DNA of 64,000 nucleotides. It comes from Epiperipatus broadwayi (lineage: Eukaryota > Onychophora > Udeonychophora > Euonychophora > Peripatidae). Where the stretch lies: assembly GCA_028023455.1 (NCBI GenBank), contig JAQFVV010012535.1, positions 1,550,001 to 1,614,000 of the forward strand, in the 5' to 3' direction. Both the position numbers and the translations under genes were made by a program. Below the pieces are notes generated by a model. The model ran no database searches, was not told where the DNA came from, and saw nothing but the letters and a program-made list of their open reading frames with translations. Shown here piece after piece: positions 11,290-22,346 of the stretch; positions within the stretch are counted from its first letter, which is position 1; the number at the start of each line of letters is the position of its first letter.

Positions 11290-12925
11290 ATTGGCAATTG
11301 CTCCATAATTAGGGGAGTATAATGATATTCCTGCTCGTAAGCAATCATCAAGATGTTTGTCACTCAGTCGAGATCTGTATTTTGATTTTATGATATTCAT
11401 GGTTGAAAACAATGATTCACAAAGTATGTGGAACCAAAAAACGATTTTATTTTGTATGATGCTCTTTTCAAGAATGGAAATTTATTTCTGTCAACTATAT
11501 TCCAGAAGTTTTTATCTGATACATTGGATTTTAGGACGTTGTTGTTCTGAAGATCCAAATGATATTCCTGCTCGTAAGCAATCATCAAGATGTTCGTCAC
11601 TCAGTTGAGATCTGTATTTTGATTTTATGATATTTATGGTTGAAAACAATGATTCACACAAGTATGTGGAATCAAAAAACGATTTTATTTTGTATGATGC
11701 AGATGCGATATCCACAAAACCAGTTTGCCTTTAAATGATTTTACAGATCCTATCATTTTTTAGATATATGTAAGTTTTTCCCCTGCAGCTGCAAGTTTGA
11801 ATGATTCAATTTTTCCATTATATGTGTGATGAGATAATTTTTTATTTCTTCAATTAAATTGACAAATCTTGAAATAGTTTTACCCTTACTAAGCCAACGT
11901 ACTTCACTATGAAGTACAAGATCCGGTTCTTCAGAATTTTCCAATAGGTCTTTAAAAAGGTGTTGTTGTAAAGGGGCTGCTCATATAAGGTTCACTATTA
12001 TAGTAACTACTTTCATGACATGTCCAAAGGGGAGTATCCTACCACACAAAACTTCCTGGTGGATAATGCAATGGTAAGACATAAAGTTAGGAAATGATTT
12101 GTCTTTCTTGCAGTGGGCGATAAATCCATTGACATTACCAACCATTGCTGGTACTCCATCAGTGGTTATCACCGACAGCTTGTGCAAAGGCATATCTATC
12201 AATTTTGCATAGGTTAAGAATATGTTGTAAATATCCTCGCCTGTTGTTCATTTTTTCATTGGTAATATTTTTAGTAATTTTTCTTTTACACTTAAAATCA
12301 CTAAATATTCTCACCATAACTGCTAACTGTGTTGTGTCTGTTATGTTTGTAGACTCATCAAATTGTAGTGAGAACCATTCACATATCTCAAAATCACTCT
12401 TTAATTGAGATTGCAAGTCTTTTGAAATGTTGTGTATTCTTCTTGTGACGGTGTTATCAGACAACTGTAAGTCTTGTATTGCTGACATAATCTCAGTTTG
12501 TTGGAAAATCCCTCAAATAAGCAATTGGCACCAGTCAGAAATGCTTCTTTTAATAATTCCCGCTCCTGGAAAGGCTTTTTCTTCTTTGCGAGCATGTGAG
12601 AAATTTCCAAAGAAGCAATAGTAGCATTTTTAGATTTTACCACAGGCCTAGTTAAAACTGACTGTTGGGCAGACAGCTTCGATTTTAGTTGAGATATTTT
12701 CTTTTTTCTTAATTCAGATTTAAGTGGATACTGGTATTAAAAGAAATGGGTTGTCTGGCAGTGATGTTCAATATTGTTTTTCGCCACTGCCGCACAACAA
12801 ACAAACACATTTATGTTTAATATTGACAAAACAGTGTGATTTTCCCCAGTCAGTATTAAAATTATAGGCTGTTTGTCTTTTAATCATTTTGGAGTTAGAC
12901 TTTTTGAAATTTGATCTTTGAAACA
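11290..12925 (-). pseudogene. hAT transposase relic, ZBED5-like
   Basis: Cut-and-paste DDE transposase of the hAT superfamily. A start at 12923-12925 (MFQRSNFKKS) leads to a BED-type region with KCVCLLCG (first Cys pair). Then come HMLAKKKKPFQERE (12401-12643), FSLQFDESTNITDT (catalytic Asp region, 12159-12488), ITTDGVPAMVG and YHCIIHQEVLCG (11981-12202), LHSEVRWLSKGK (11753-11944), and the C-terminal dimerisation domain with ESLFSTINIIKSKYRSQL (11512-11715). The domains are in the right order but in several frames. The C-terminal domain is partly duplicated (11323-11462 and 11560-11700). ZBED5-like genes in animals come from such elements; this copy is broken. Confidence 0.85.
11323..11700. 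repeat. Internal direct duplication of ~140 bp in the hAT element
   Basis: 'tgatattcctgctcgtaagc' and the following ~120 bp occur at 11323-11462 and again at 11560-11700, offset 237 bp, nearly identical. It duplicates the hAT C-terminal domain region. Confidence 0.9.
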
Positions 12926-13246
12926 TAAAGAATAATTCAATTTATTCTGAATCCGACTCCGACTTAGTATTTTTCAAAATGGCAAACTTGTATGCGCAGA
13001 TACAATTTATAAACATGCGCAAAGCAGAGAGATTGGTGTCTGTGTTAACTTTACTTATTCTGTGCTAGTGCAGTGCACAGAGAAAGACTGCACTTGGCAG
13101 ACCAAGAGATACACTCTTTTACGCTGTAAAAGTATAGTATGCCCTACAATTCGATTACAATACTGTATAATACAATAATTTATAAGAAATTTTAAAAATT
13201 TAATTTATTTGTATCAGATAAATAATTTTTAATTGTGTTTGGATAG

Positions 13247-13254
13247 ACATAATG
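13247..13254. repeat. hAT target-site duplication, right copy
   Basis: 'acataatg', identical to 11050-11057. Confidence 0.9.
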
Positions 13255-13500
13255 GCTAATCCAGCTCCACTGTCAATTTCCATCATATCTTTAAATCCAC
13301 AAATAGCAACCTCTAATGTAATTTGATTTTTGGTTGAGTTTTTTTAATGTCTTTAACTCCACCCTATTATATTCCCCTTCTCTCAATTTAAACTTTGGGC
13401 ATAGCTTATTTTTCACATTATTTTGTTTTTGTTTACACACCTGAGCTAAGTGGCCTTTATACCGCATATTCTATATTTTTCATTTTTATATCAACATAAC
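13255..13500 (-). pseudogene. G2 protease active-site segment and zinc knuckle
   Basis: The minus strand reads MEIDSGAGLAIM (13257-13290), an intact aspartic protease DSG motif. Upstream, near 13430-13480, is a zinc knuckle of the form CGIKGHLAQVCKQKQ, partly frameshifted. This is the gag-protease junction, separated from the rest of the protease by the hAT element. Confidence 0.75.
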
Positions 13501-14256
13501 TTATTCACATGCCAATTTTACTGCAACAATAACATTTGAGCATATTACTTGCAAAGTTCTTAGACAACTTTTTGTTAACGCTTTATTGATGGTTGACAGA
13601 TTTCTTTCCCCTTTTGAGTCTGTTTTAAATTCCAAAACATTTTTCAACATGACAGTGTCCACTATATACTTTTGGATGACTGCTTTAAACGTTAAATCCG
13701 CTTCACTAAATAAAATTTTCTGAAGATTATGGTCCCACATATCATAGAGCAATTGATCCAGGAGTAAGTATGTCTTCAAGATACAATGTAAATTCACAAT
13801 GTTTTGCTAAAGTTCTTAAAGCTAGATTATAATCGTAATAGCTCTCTTGAAGGAGTTGCTTCTACATTAAAAATTGTAAACATTCTAAGAGTTTAGATCT
13901 TCCAGTAGTTCACTATAGGATACATCTTCTAAGTCCTAGGATTGCACAATTGTTTCACTATTAATACTGCTCCAGCAAAAAAAAAAAACAATGTGGAAAT
14001 TTTAGTCCTATCATCTATCTTTGACGGACTCATATAGCTATATGTTCCACATAAATCTACCATAATGAGGGGTTATAATTATTAAATTCCTTTACGCTAT
14101 TAATACTGCTCCAGCAAAAAAAAAAAAACAATGTGGAAATTTTAGTCCTGTCATCTATCTTTGACAGACTCATATAGCTATATGTTCCACATAAATCTAC
14201 CATAATGAGGGGTTATAATTATTAAATTCCTTTAAACTTTGACTGGCTAATGCCAT
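13501..14256 (-). pseudogene. G2 gag remnant with internal 139 bp tandem duplication
   Basis: Starts at ATG 14254-14256 with MALASQSLKEFNNYNP, matching the G1 gag start. A 98-residue open piece at 13501-13797 (MNLHCILKTYLLL..) is the C-terminal capsid part, with YLLLDQLLYDM. Between them the frame is broken by a direct duplication of 139 bp (13958-14096 and 14097-14236) that shares the gag N-terminus. Confidence 0.75.
13958..14236. repeat. Tandem duplication, 139 bp x2
   Basis: Two head-to-tail copies beginning 'ctattaatactgctccag' differ by only a few bases, including the length of an A run. It lies inside G2 gag and post-dates the element's insertion. Confidence 0.95.
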
Positions 14257-14312
14257 CTTTTTCTTTAAGCAAATTAAACATCGCACTCTCAAGCCGATAA
14301 TTACCCCATCTG

Positions 14313-14330
14313 CTGTTGACTGGGCCACCA
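14313..14330 (-). other. G2 candidate tRNA primer-binding site
   Basis: The minus strand reads TGGTGGCCCAGTCAACAG directly inside the 5' LTR. A start in TGG two bases from the LTR end fits pairing with a tRNA 3' CCA end. The tRNA species is not identified. Confidence 0.55.
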
Positions 14331-14332
14331 AC

Positions 14333-14877
14333 TGCTGTATTCACAGGGTGTATCTACTCAGCTGTGATAGCATAATATTAAAATAAAATAAACAAACAAT
14401 TGTTATATTTCAGTAAATTTATTCTTAAGCTGAATTGCTAGTAATAATATATATGTATATATGGAAATTATAATATTAATAAAATAACTATTTTTTCTAT
14501 AACAGTTTAGGGACAACTACAAGCAGAGTGAGTCTACATTTTGTCACTCGTCGCTATTATTTACATTTTGTTAATAATTTGCACTTTAGTTCCCATTCTC
14601 CCTAATACATAAACATGACTTCATTTAGCTTATATTTTCTAAGTACACTACTTTTTATGAGAGAAGCCATTGACTTTCAACAGCTTTTTATTTTTCTCAT
14701 GGCCACTGCTGTGCCAACTCTCATAAAACTTTGAGAGAGAGAGTTCTTTTTATATGTCGTTTGAATAGCAATTATTCATATTTTTAATTACACATTTCTG
14801 AAGTGAATTATTTCTGTGAGGAAACTGTCTAAACTGCCACCACTAATTACACCAATAAAAATAGTACTTTATTTACA
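14333..14877 (-). repeat. G2 LTR, right (5' LTR)
   Basis: Pairs with 7676-8189 and contains some additional AT-rich sequence. On the minus strand it ends ..ATACAGCA, two bases before the candidate primer site. Confidence 0.85.
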
Positions 14878-16199
14878 ATAATATGAATGCCTGTCGATGC
14901 AATTTTATTTTGATTTTCTGCTTCTATTATTTCCTTTTCATGATTATCAATCTAATATAATGAGTGTGCTAATAGCTCTAAACAAGCTTTTCTGATAAAT
15001 GTTGCAAGAGAAAACATTTAAAAATTTTTTTGCTTGAAACTGGTTTGGGGGTAGGGATAATTCTAGATTGAGATTTTTAAATGCTTTCTCTTGCGCCATT
15101 TATTGGAACAACTTGTTTAGATCTACTAGCATGCTCATTATATTATATTTGTAATACAAGCTTATTAAATTAAGTCATGTAATGTATGACTTGATTTTTT
15201 TACTATTGTGATTATAAAGTATTCTATCAAATATTATGGCAGGGTATGGTGTGACCATTGACCTTTTCACTTCATAGCCCTATGTATTATCCTCTGCTTG
15301 ATTATTTTATTGCCCACCATTTCAATTGTTTGTCCTACTTATATGCACATTTAATTTATCTTATTTGCTTATATTTTCTCTTAACATCAAAATTCACATT
15401 ATTACAAAATTCAATTATTATTTTAGTCTCTTTTCTGTTTCCACATTTCTCATCAAATTATTATTCTCTTTATTTTTTATAACTATTATTTTTTAATATT
15501 AAATAGAGTCACTATTGAACACTGACACTAGATGTCAATTTATGACTGACTTACCTCAGATCTAGAGAGTAGTAACTAAATGTATTCAAGCCCTACACCA
15601 ATCCTACCATTTGGATAAAGAGAGAACACCAAAGTTAAACACAAATTATAATAATCCTATGGATATGAAAGTTAATGCTTAATAATAAAAAATAACTTTT
15701 GAGATTTCACACTTAGATACAAATAACAAAAATGAAACAAGATAGGAGGCAAAATATAATTTAATTATAAATTATACTAATGATCAGGCATAGCTATATT
15801 CATAAAAATATAGACTATAGTCAGCAGTGTAGACCATTAAATTACTCCTAATTAACTAAAGGGAAATTAGACCACCCAATACTAAGAAATCCATGGGAGG
15901 ATATTCTACACTTTCAGTATTATTAAACCAAACCATGACCAATTAGTAGAATATAGACTCTTATCTCACAAGCTATTACAAAATTAATTTATTATATTTA
16001 AATGTAAGCATTTACGAGGAGATAGGAGGCTACATTAATAAATAAAAAAAATATTTATTATACAATAACATCCATTAATTAAATTACCCTACATTATTTC
16101 AATAAATTAATTTTATACAATAAGACATATATAAAATATTAAGACATTATTACATTAGATTATAAAATGTAAATAAATATTTTTTTTAATTTAATTTAA
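14878..16199. other. No gene seen; includes an A-rich block
   Basis: About 14900-15500 is ordinary T-rich AT sequence. About 15500-16150 is unlike its surroundings: the plus strand is A-rich, not T-rich, and has few long T runs. I see no protein, tRNA or rRNA signature. The 74-residue open frame at 15258-15482 is of low complexity and hydrophobic because of T-rich codons, so I do not call it a gene. Confidence 0.5.
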
Positions 16200-17890
16200 A
16201 GTATATTCTTTATTAATAACACAAATTATATATATATACACTTTTTACAAATAAAACACATGGTTTAACTATAAGATATACATAATAATTATTTCACTCT
16301 ACATTAAAAACACTACCCTATGCAAATGCAGAGAACATCACTATATTTCCAGGTCTTCTATAAATATTTTGAATTAGATTGTCAATCTTACACTTCACAT
16401 AGTGTCGGCATATATCCACACCATATATTGACCATAATTTTCTTCAGTAGGTATCTTAGGCATTGATTAAAGTATTTGCTCCAATCTTTATCTAGTTTTT
16501 TTAACCAGTTATACTTTTTATTATCAAAGATCGCATTGCATCTTATGGACCATAATGTTTTCAATGTATGTATTATTGTCAATGTGTTATGCGGATTAAA
16601 ATTCACAAAGTATCTTTACTATTTTACTTATGTTTATTGCTGGTTTATGAAACACTTTATTTCTAATGTGCCAGAGGCCTTACACTCCTCAAATAAGTGC
16701 AGCAAGCTATCTTCCTTTATTTTACATAACATGCAAATTGGTTCCAAGTTCATACGGAGCTTACTATTCAGCAGGGCCTTAGTAGGAAGGAGCCCATTTA
16801 GGAACCTAAACATAACCCTAATGTACGATTGTGGTGCACATATCTGTTGCAAGTTCTTCAATATATTATTTATACATAATCCAGGTAAAAACCCTTCTAT
16901 ACTTCTTGCATTACTTCCCTTGTTTTTTATCTCCCTATATTTAACCCCTTCCAAACTAATTAAGTCTAGGTTGTCCTGTAAATCCCTGTACGCTATCTGC
17001 AGATCACCAAAAAAGGATCTCCTTTCTTTCCCTATTTCATGGTAGACATTAACTTCAATCAGCGGAGGGTCAAAGTATTTATCTTTAATGACATTTATAT
17101 ATGTCTTAGCTTTGAGTAACATAATATATTCTTTTAGGTCAATTAAGTTGAGACCTTCCTTGTTAATAGGTAACTGTAATGTTGAGATCGAAATTAGATT
17201 TGTTACCTTCCCCATATATATTTCTTTGCCATTCTATAAATCTTACTTGTTGTTGTGTTATAGAGGTCAATCCATGGGGCATAATAGTTCAATACACCCA
17301 TTGTTATAGCATTAAATACTCTAGCCCTTGTATCTTCATAAAGTTTTAATGACGAGAAATTGGTTATCCTTGTGGCTATCTTTTCTATAATTAATTTATT
17401 TAAATATCTGCTAATTGAGGTCTTTGAGTTATATAATGGTATTCCTAGAAAAACTGTTGGTGTGGCAAGGAATTCACAGGGCATCCTTTTCCCTGTGGCT
17501 AATTGCCATGCTGCAGATTTTGCCAGTTGAACAGAAGATCCAGTTTGTTCTTGAAATTTATTGAGTATGCTCATCACAACTTGGATGTTGTAGGCATTTT
17601 GAAAAATTATTATTAGATCATCAATAAAGGCAACAACTCCTACCTTTACCCAAGATGCGGTAAATATATACCTGTAACCTTACCTTCTATATCTTTTACT
17701 AGAGGATCTATATATATATTGCAAAAAGCATTGCAGTCAATGGTGAACCCTGGGGAATCCCTTTGTTTGGTATAAAGAAATCAGATTGCCTCATATAATT
17801 TTTTATTGAAATCCTATTAGGTTCTAGTAAACTATTAACTGTGCAGCCTTTGGTGGCACTGTTTCTAGTTAAAAACAGAGCGTTATAACA
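16200..17890 (-). mobile_element. LINE fragment E, 3' half of ORF2 and 3' UTR
   Basis: A minus-strand non-LTR retrotransposon copy lacking everything upstream of mid-RT. It keeps RT motifs from about 17890 down, a long C-terminal region and a short 3' end near 16200. Its RT segment at 17800-17890 is homologous to 20490-20570, which lies in the opposite orientation. 5' truncation is usual for LINEs, but here the left-over edge abuts the T-rich Merlin-bearing block. Confidence 0.85.
16388..17890 (-). pseudogene. LINE E ORF2: RT C-terminal half and CCHC-like tail
   Basis: At about 17730-17890 the minus strand reads ATKGCTVNSLLEPNRIS, then GIPQGSPLTAMLF, the RT motif before the catalytic Asp pair. 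The region that should hold the Asp pair (17590-17700) is frameshifted. The open pieces at 17203-17577 (SSVQLAKSAAWQLATGKR.., VFLGIPLYN) and 16634-17215 cover the thumb and linker. The second has RFLNGLLPTKALL and CMLCKIKEDSLLHLFEEC, a Cys/His motif common at LINE ORF2 C-termini. 16388-16606 has TLWSIRCNAIFDNKK, which also occurs in LINE B as TIWSIRYKLIFN. Open frames of 124-193 residues suggest moderate age. No RNase H was seen. Confidence 0.85.
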
Positions 17891-19167
17891 TTACCGGGCC
17901 GCTAGATTTTTTTTATCTAATAGATCGTATTTTGACATATGGCTGTAATTTTTTTTTTTTAATATTTAATATATTGTTGTTGTTTGTTTTGGACATAATT
18001 TTTTTTTTTTTTAATATATTGTTGTTGTTTTGTTTTGGACATAATTATTTTTTTGTTTTTCATTTGATAAATTTAAAACTATAAAGGAGACTTTGAGCTT
18101 TTTTTTTGGATCTCAAAAGTACATAATTTTTGACATACACCTTTATTTGGGGGGGGGGGGAATTTCCATTCTAAATCTACTGTTTCTTTTTTACAGACGT
18201 CTTTTTTTGTTTTGGATTCGATACATTTCAAAGTAATAACGGACAGTTTTAACTTTTTTTTGGAATATCTCAAATATAAACAATTTGCTTTACATACGAC
18301 TTTCTTTTTTTTGTTGTTGTTGTTATTTAAAATTAGAATTGACACTTTCTTTTTGAATTATGTTAAAAATGAGGGGGTTTGCTGTTGATTGATTTAGCAA
18401 CAAAAAATTCAAACCTGTCCGACAAACTCCGCCTCAGATGTCCGTATTTGCTTATAAACGAAAAGAATTGTTTGTTATTTTATCTTACATTTATAAATAC
18501 GGGGCGTGTTTTGATTTTTTTTTAATAATAACAAATAAAACAGGACTTCTGTTTTCTCTTAGATTTATAAATACGGGTTTGTTTTTTGGCGGTGGGTTTT
18601 TTTTTTTTGCTTTTTTTAATAATAACAAATAAAACATCCAAAACAAAAACCAAAAAGTCAATCGTGGTATTGTTTTTTTAACACAAAAAATATGTATGTT
18701 AATCGGTTTTGTTACATTCTGTAGGATTTTTTTTTTTTTTAAGAGTCGTACAAGTTTGTTAAAGATTTTTTGTAAATGTCCGGTATTTTTATTCTTTTTT
18801 AACAACTAAAATTAGCTCGGGTTCATTTTTAAAATCTACTTAACGTGCTGTTTATTGATTTAAAACAACAACAACAAAAAACCTCTTTTTGCTTCTAAAT
18901 GGAATGAATAGGTATGTCAAAAGAAGAAGTATTTTATTTTAAAAAAAAAATCAATCAATCTAGAGATGTCCAACAAACTACGCCGCCCCTTTATAACACT
19001 GTCATTCTGGGTGTTAATTACATGATTTACAGATAAAAATAATCGCAAAAAAAACTCAAATTCTTTCATAAATTTATTAAAATAAAAAATAAATTTATTA
19101 ACCATCTTTGAGTAAACTAAATCAACTGTAACAAATGTTCCAACATTTTACAAAGTCATATAACTTG
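17891..19167. other. T-rich low-complexity block with diverged repeats
   Basis: Long T runs, a G12 run (near 18150), and short tandem copies such as 'atattgttgttgtt' followed by 'gttttggacataat' at about 17965-18050. Two longer blocks (about 18050-18170 and 18195-18310) look like diverged copies of each other. Similar phrases 'tccgacaaactccgcc' (18410) and 'tccaacaaactacgccgcc' (18968) recur ~560 bp apart. Open frames here are artefacts of T-rich codons. It may be the non-coding flank of the Merlin-type element at 19168. Confidence 0.6.
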
Positions 19168-20043
19168 TTACTGAGGGTGTACGGTCATTTCATTTAAAAT
19201 CGCTTGGAATATGTCTTCGTCTTTGTGAAGACGCCTCCAAATGAATTCAGCTAAATAATTTTGGAGGTTTTGGCATGCTGTGCCGCCGTGTTTTTTATTT
19301 TTCCACTTAAGTAGACCCCAAAACCTCTCGATGGTCTGGGTGTTAGCTCCTGTTTTGGGGTCCACGAAATTGTATCGATGATTTACAGTGACATGTGTAA
19401 AGCCTGCCTCCTTAAGATCAATAGTCCTATAACCCTTCCAACAGTCCGAGTAGATGATAGATCCGGACTTGATGTTCTCACGAATAGCGTTGAGAAGGGT
19501 GTCTGCTGAGCGACAGGGGACAGCAGTTGTAAAACATTCACCTGTCTCCCGACATACACCTCCGAAGATCCACTGCTATGGAAGGATCCTTCCCTGGTTG
19601 TTCTTTCGCCGGGAGAAAAGCATCTCATCCACCTCCACGATGAGTCCAGGTCCACCTATTTTGCGGCAAGGGCGGGACAACAGGCTCAGAGCACAGAGTT
19701 CTCTTAAAGCATTGGTCCAGTGAATGACTGCAGGTTTAGATAGTTGCAGGTCATCTCTGGCACACCCAATGCTAACTTGTTCTCGACTCCATAAATAGAC
19801 AAGATGTAACGCTTTCACAAAACATATTTTCAAGCCTTCGAACCACGTACCCTTGCGAATAGACACTGTTCGCCTGCAGGCATGCGCGTAGCATACAAAC
19901 TGCCAAGTCCGCTGTGTGAGTTTCATAGATTTTCCACATTCACATGTAATGGCATGCGGCAGGATTTTTTTGGCTTGCAGAAACGCTACTGCCTCACTTT
20001 CTCTGTTTGGGACATCCCACAATTTTAATAACATGGAAGACAT
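19168..20043 (-). pseudogene. ISXO2/Merlin-type DDE transposase, one premature stop
   Basis: A ~291-residue transposase read in a single frame from ATG 20041-20043 to the stop at 19168-19170, interrupted by one in-frame TAG at 19576-19578. The N-terminus has a zinc-binding pattern (CECGKSMKL.., then further Cys/His). The catalytic core shows LIVEVDEMLF (first Asp), IYSDCWKGY (second Asp) and VNHRYNFVDP..TQTIERFW (Asn/Glu region), followed by the helical tail. The length fits the eukaryotic ISXO2-like (Merlin/IS1016-related) family. Apart from the stop no frameshift is seen, so it looks much younger than its neighbours. The sense strand is minus. Terminal inverted repeats could not be fixed. 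Confidence 0.9.
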
Positions 20044-20484
20044 TTTGTTATTCTTTTTGAACTCTCGTCCGATTCACGACAAAAACTGTATTTTTTCGCA
20101 AACAACTACAATCATCTGCCAGAGATTGACTTTTTTTTTTACTTTATTTACAAAAAAAAAAACTTTACATAAACAATACGCTGATAATTATTAGTCCGCA
20201 AAAATCTTTCAGTTGGTAAATTCATAAAATCATAAACATAAATAAATAAACACTTAAAAATAATGATAATGCTCACACTGTCATCTTAAATTCTATCGAC
20301 AATACAAATTCTGTCAATATGCATAGGAATTCAACCCGCAATGAAATCAACGGCAAACTATACAATCATAGTATTGTTAATAGACATAGTGTTATTGAAC
20401 GCGGAAGAATTGGCCGCGTATTATAACCACTACATACGATCTACTCATATATTAATGATCACTCATATATTAGCCATAGGTTCG
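20044..20484. other. No gene seen; GC-spotted AT spacer
   Basis: Likely the 5' flank of the Merlin-type element. It has a small direct repeat 'actcatatatta' (x2 near 20440-20470) and two short GC-rich spots with 'ggccgcg' (near 20415 and 20485). No reading frame of note. Confidence 0.5.
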
Positions 20485-20640
20485 GCCGCGAAAGCGGTAT
20501 AATTCAGTGTTTTTACACAGAAACAGCGCCAACACAGGCTGTACAGTGAATAGTTTACTAGAACCTCCTGTTATTACTAATGTAGTTTTCAATTGCATTT
20601 AAAACAGACCATGTTCAGGTATTAATTCCGATAAATTTTT
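20485..20640 (+). pseudogene. LINE RT fragment on the plus strand
   Basis: The plus strand reads YNSVFLHRNSANTGCTVNSL in one frame, matching the minus-strand LINE E segment at 17800-17890 (YNALFLTRNSATKGC). It is one of only two places in the window where element coding lies on the plus strand. It directly abuts minus-strand RT sequence at about 20640 (KIDFRSAFD), so the LINE is folded back on itself here. Confidence 0.75.
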
Positions 20641-21634
20641 TATCAAATAGGATCAATTCATCAAATCAAAAGCTGATCTAAAGTCAATCTTCACAGTGTA
20701 ATACTGAGTCAATCTCAGCTTTTTGGCATATTTCACAGCTTCTTGAATTTTCATTGCTGCATTGATAGCACATCTATCTTTGATTGCATGATGAGCCTGC
20801 GAACCAAAGAATGAAGTCTTTTCAACAGTATCCTTGCTAGTATCTTTGAGTCTATGTCTTCTATTGATATATGTCTTAGCTCTTCTAATGTTGGTGTTTG
20901 TTTTTCTTTAGCCTTCTTAATACTAAACAAAACCCTATCATTAATGTATGGCCATTTTATCTTTTGACAGCACATTTGATTAAATAACTTCCACATTGGC
21001 TCTATTAGAGCATAATCTATTAGTTTATAAATGTTAGCTGGAATTGAATCATTAGCATTAGTAATTTTTTTTTTAACCTTAATATTTCTTCTTTTATTTC
21101 TTGCCTCTTGATGTAATCTTTTGTAGCTTCCAACACTTCACTTTTATAATCCTGTATAGACCCTTTGACTTCACCAAATTTTCTTTTTATATTATAGATA
21201 TATTCATCAACTCTTATCCCTGACACTATATTATCATCATTATTTTTAATGGAATCTATTCATTTTGTGTGTTGTAAATAAATTTTACCATAATTAATCA
21301 TTGGTCTAGATAATTTGCCTAGGTTTGGTGTTAACTTTCTAATCCATTTAGTTTGGGATTCTTGTTGCATATGGGAATATATATCATTATATTCTTGTAG
21401 TTTGTCGATTAGTAAGTAGTTAGGCTTGTATTTTGATAGACATTTTAATGTTTTTTGAAACTCCGCAATTCTATTTTTCATTTGATTTAGGGATAGTTTA
21501 TATTCATTTATCTTTCTACATAATTGAGAAATAATCTTTTTTATTTTATACCATGCTATGCATGGGGGTAGGCTGGTATTTCTTGTATAATAATTCAGAA
21601 TAATTAATATATGATAAATTGCAGTCCCACCCAA
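20640..21634 (-). pseudogene. LINE A ORF2 linker and N-terminal RT
   Basis: Continues the endonuclease ORF through frameshifts. The open pieces 21260-21634, 21020-21226 and 20751-20996 form the lysine-rich linker. At about 20640-20760 the minus strand reads AHHAIKDRCAINAAMK, then TVKIDFRSAFD, the RT motif with the first catalytic Asp. The rest of RT is absent on this strand. Confidence 0.75.
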
Positions 21635-22346
21635 TATTTTTCCTTATGGTAAAGGTATATTTATTTTGATCTTTAATATAATCATTGATTATCAGCTGAA
21701 CATGCAGATGATTCAAAAACCCCACCAATGAGATATTGATTTGAGAATTCTTAATTTTAGTCCCAGATATAAAAAAGAGATCAATCAGAGACCTATATCT
21801 ACTACTAAAGAAGGAAAAAGTGTCATCAGCATATTTATTAAACAGGGAGTATAGCGATATCTCCCGGATCTTATTCTCTAGTGTTCTTGGTAAGTCTTTA
21901 TAAATGCTATTTAAGTCACCTCCCATTATGATTATACCTGGCTTTTGTAACATCTTACCCTGAACTGCATGTATAACTTTAACAATATCACATCCCTTTG
22001 CCACAGAATATACGGCAATTAAATAGTGCAATTCTCTTTGATATACAAAGGACATTACTATATAATTCACCTGAAAATACAATATTTGTATATTTTCTAT
22101 AGATGAATTAATATTAATTAGGACAGCTACTCCTTGTGCTGGCCTAGTATTAGCTTTATACAAAACATTGTTGTGCTGTGACAACTTGTCTATTATATAC
22201 TTTGGTGTATTAATATTTATCTTCATTTCAGTTAGTATTAATATTTCATACTTTTGTTGAGACAGATAATCAATAACTTTTTCCATTTTATTTTGGCTAT
22301 TTATATCCCTCACATTCAGTGTTATTATACTAAGACTTTTACACAT
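21546..22346 (-). pseudogene. LINE A ORF2 N-terminus: APE endonuclease
   Basis: A 266-residue open frame. It begins MCKSLSIITLNVRDINS (the APE NVxxxN motif), followed by ILILTEMKI (catalytic Glu), then GVAVLININ, IIIMGGDLNSIYKD (GGDxN motif) and a degraded DYI-like LIDLFFIS. The terminal SDH motif reads NHLHV, so a catalytic His/Asp pair is altered. APE endonuclease nicks target DNA to prime reverse transcription. The start is chosen because the endonuclease fold begins within 10 residues of this Met. Confidence 0.88.

Larger units (their letters stand above)
11058..13246 (-). mobile_element. hAT transposon (ZBED5-like) inserted in G2 protease
   Basis: The left end begins with the hAT-type terminal sequence CAGGGGTCCCCAA. 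The insert is flanked by an 8 bp direct repeat 'acataatg' at 11050-11057 and 13247-13254, and 8 bp duplications are the hAT hallmark. Removing the insert and one repeat restores the G2 protease frame, which fixes both ends independently. The right inverted repeat is badly decayed (ends 'ggatag'). It carries a minus-strand transposase relic, in the same direction as its host element. Confidence 0.9.
7676..14877 (-). mobile_element. Ty3/Gypsy retrotransposon G2, interrupted by a hAT element
   Basis: Direct LTRs at about 7676-8189 and 14333-14877 share many blocks, such as 'tgctgtattcacag', 'gacaactacaagcagag' (with substitutions) and 'aaaatagtactttattta'. Between them, on the minus strand, lie gag, protease, RT, RNase H and integrase in Gypsy order. 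Next to the right LTR a candidate primer-binding site starts TGGTGGCCCAGTC. Without the 2.2 kb hAT insert the element is about 5 kb, normal for the family. Gag starts like G1 gag, so the two are relatives. All domains are broken. Confidence 0.9.

Noticed and set aside
15500-16100. Possible mitochondrial rRNA insert
   Set aside because: Phrases such as 'acttacctcagatctag' recall mitochondrial 16S, but I could not line up the conserved core blocks. I keep it only as an unexplained A-rich region.
18079-18805. Open frames in the T-rich block
   Set aside because: Lysine/phenylalanine-rich translations of poly-T/poly-A runs; no motif, and the frames follow low-complexity sequence.
17880-20490. Terminal inverted repeats for the ISXO2-type element based on 'ggccgc' spots
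   Set aside because: The matches are short and could be placed several ways; no 8-9 bp target duplication could be found to support a choice.
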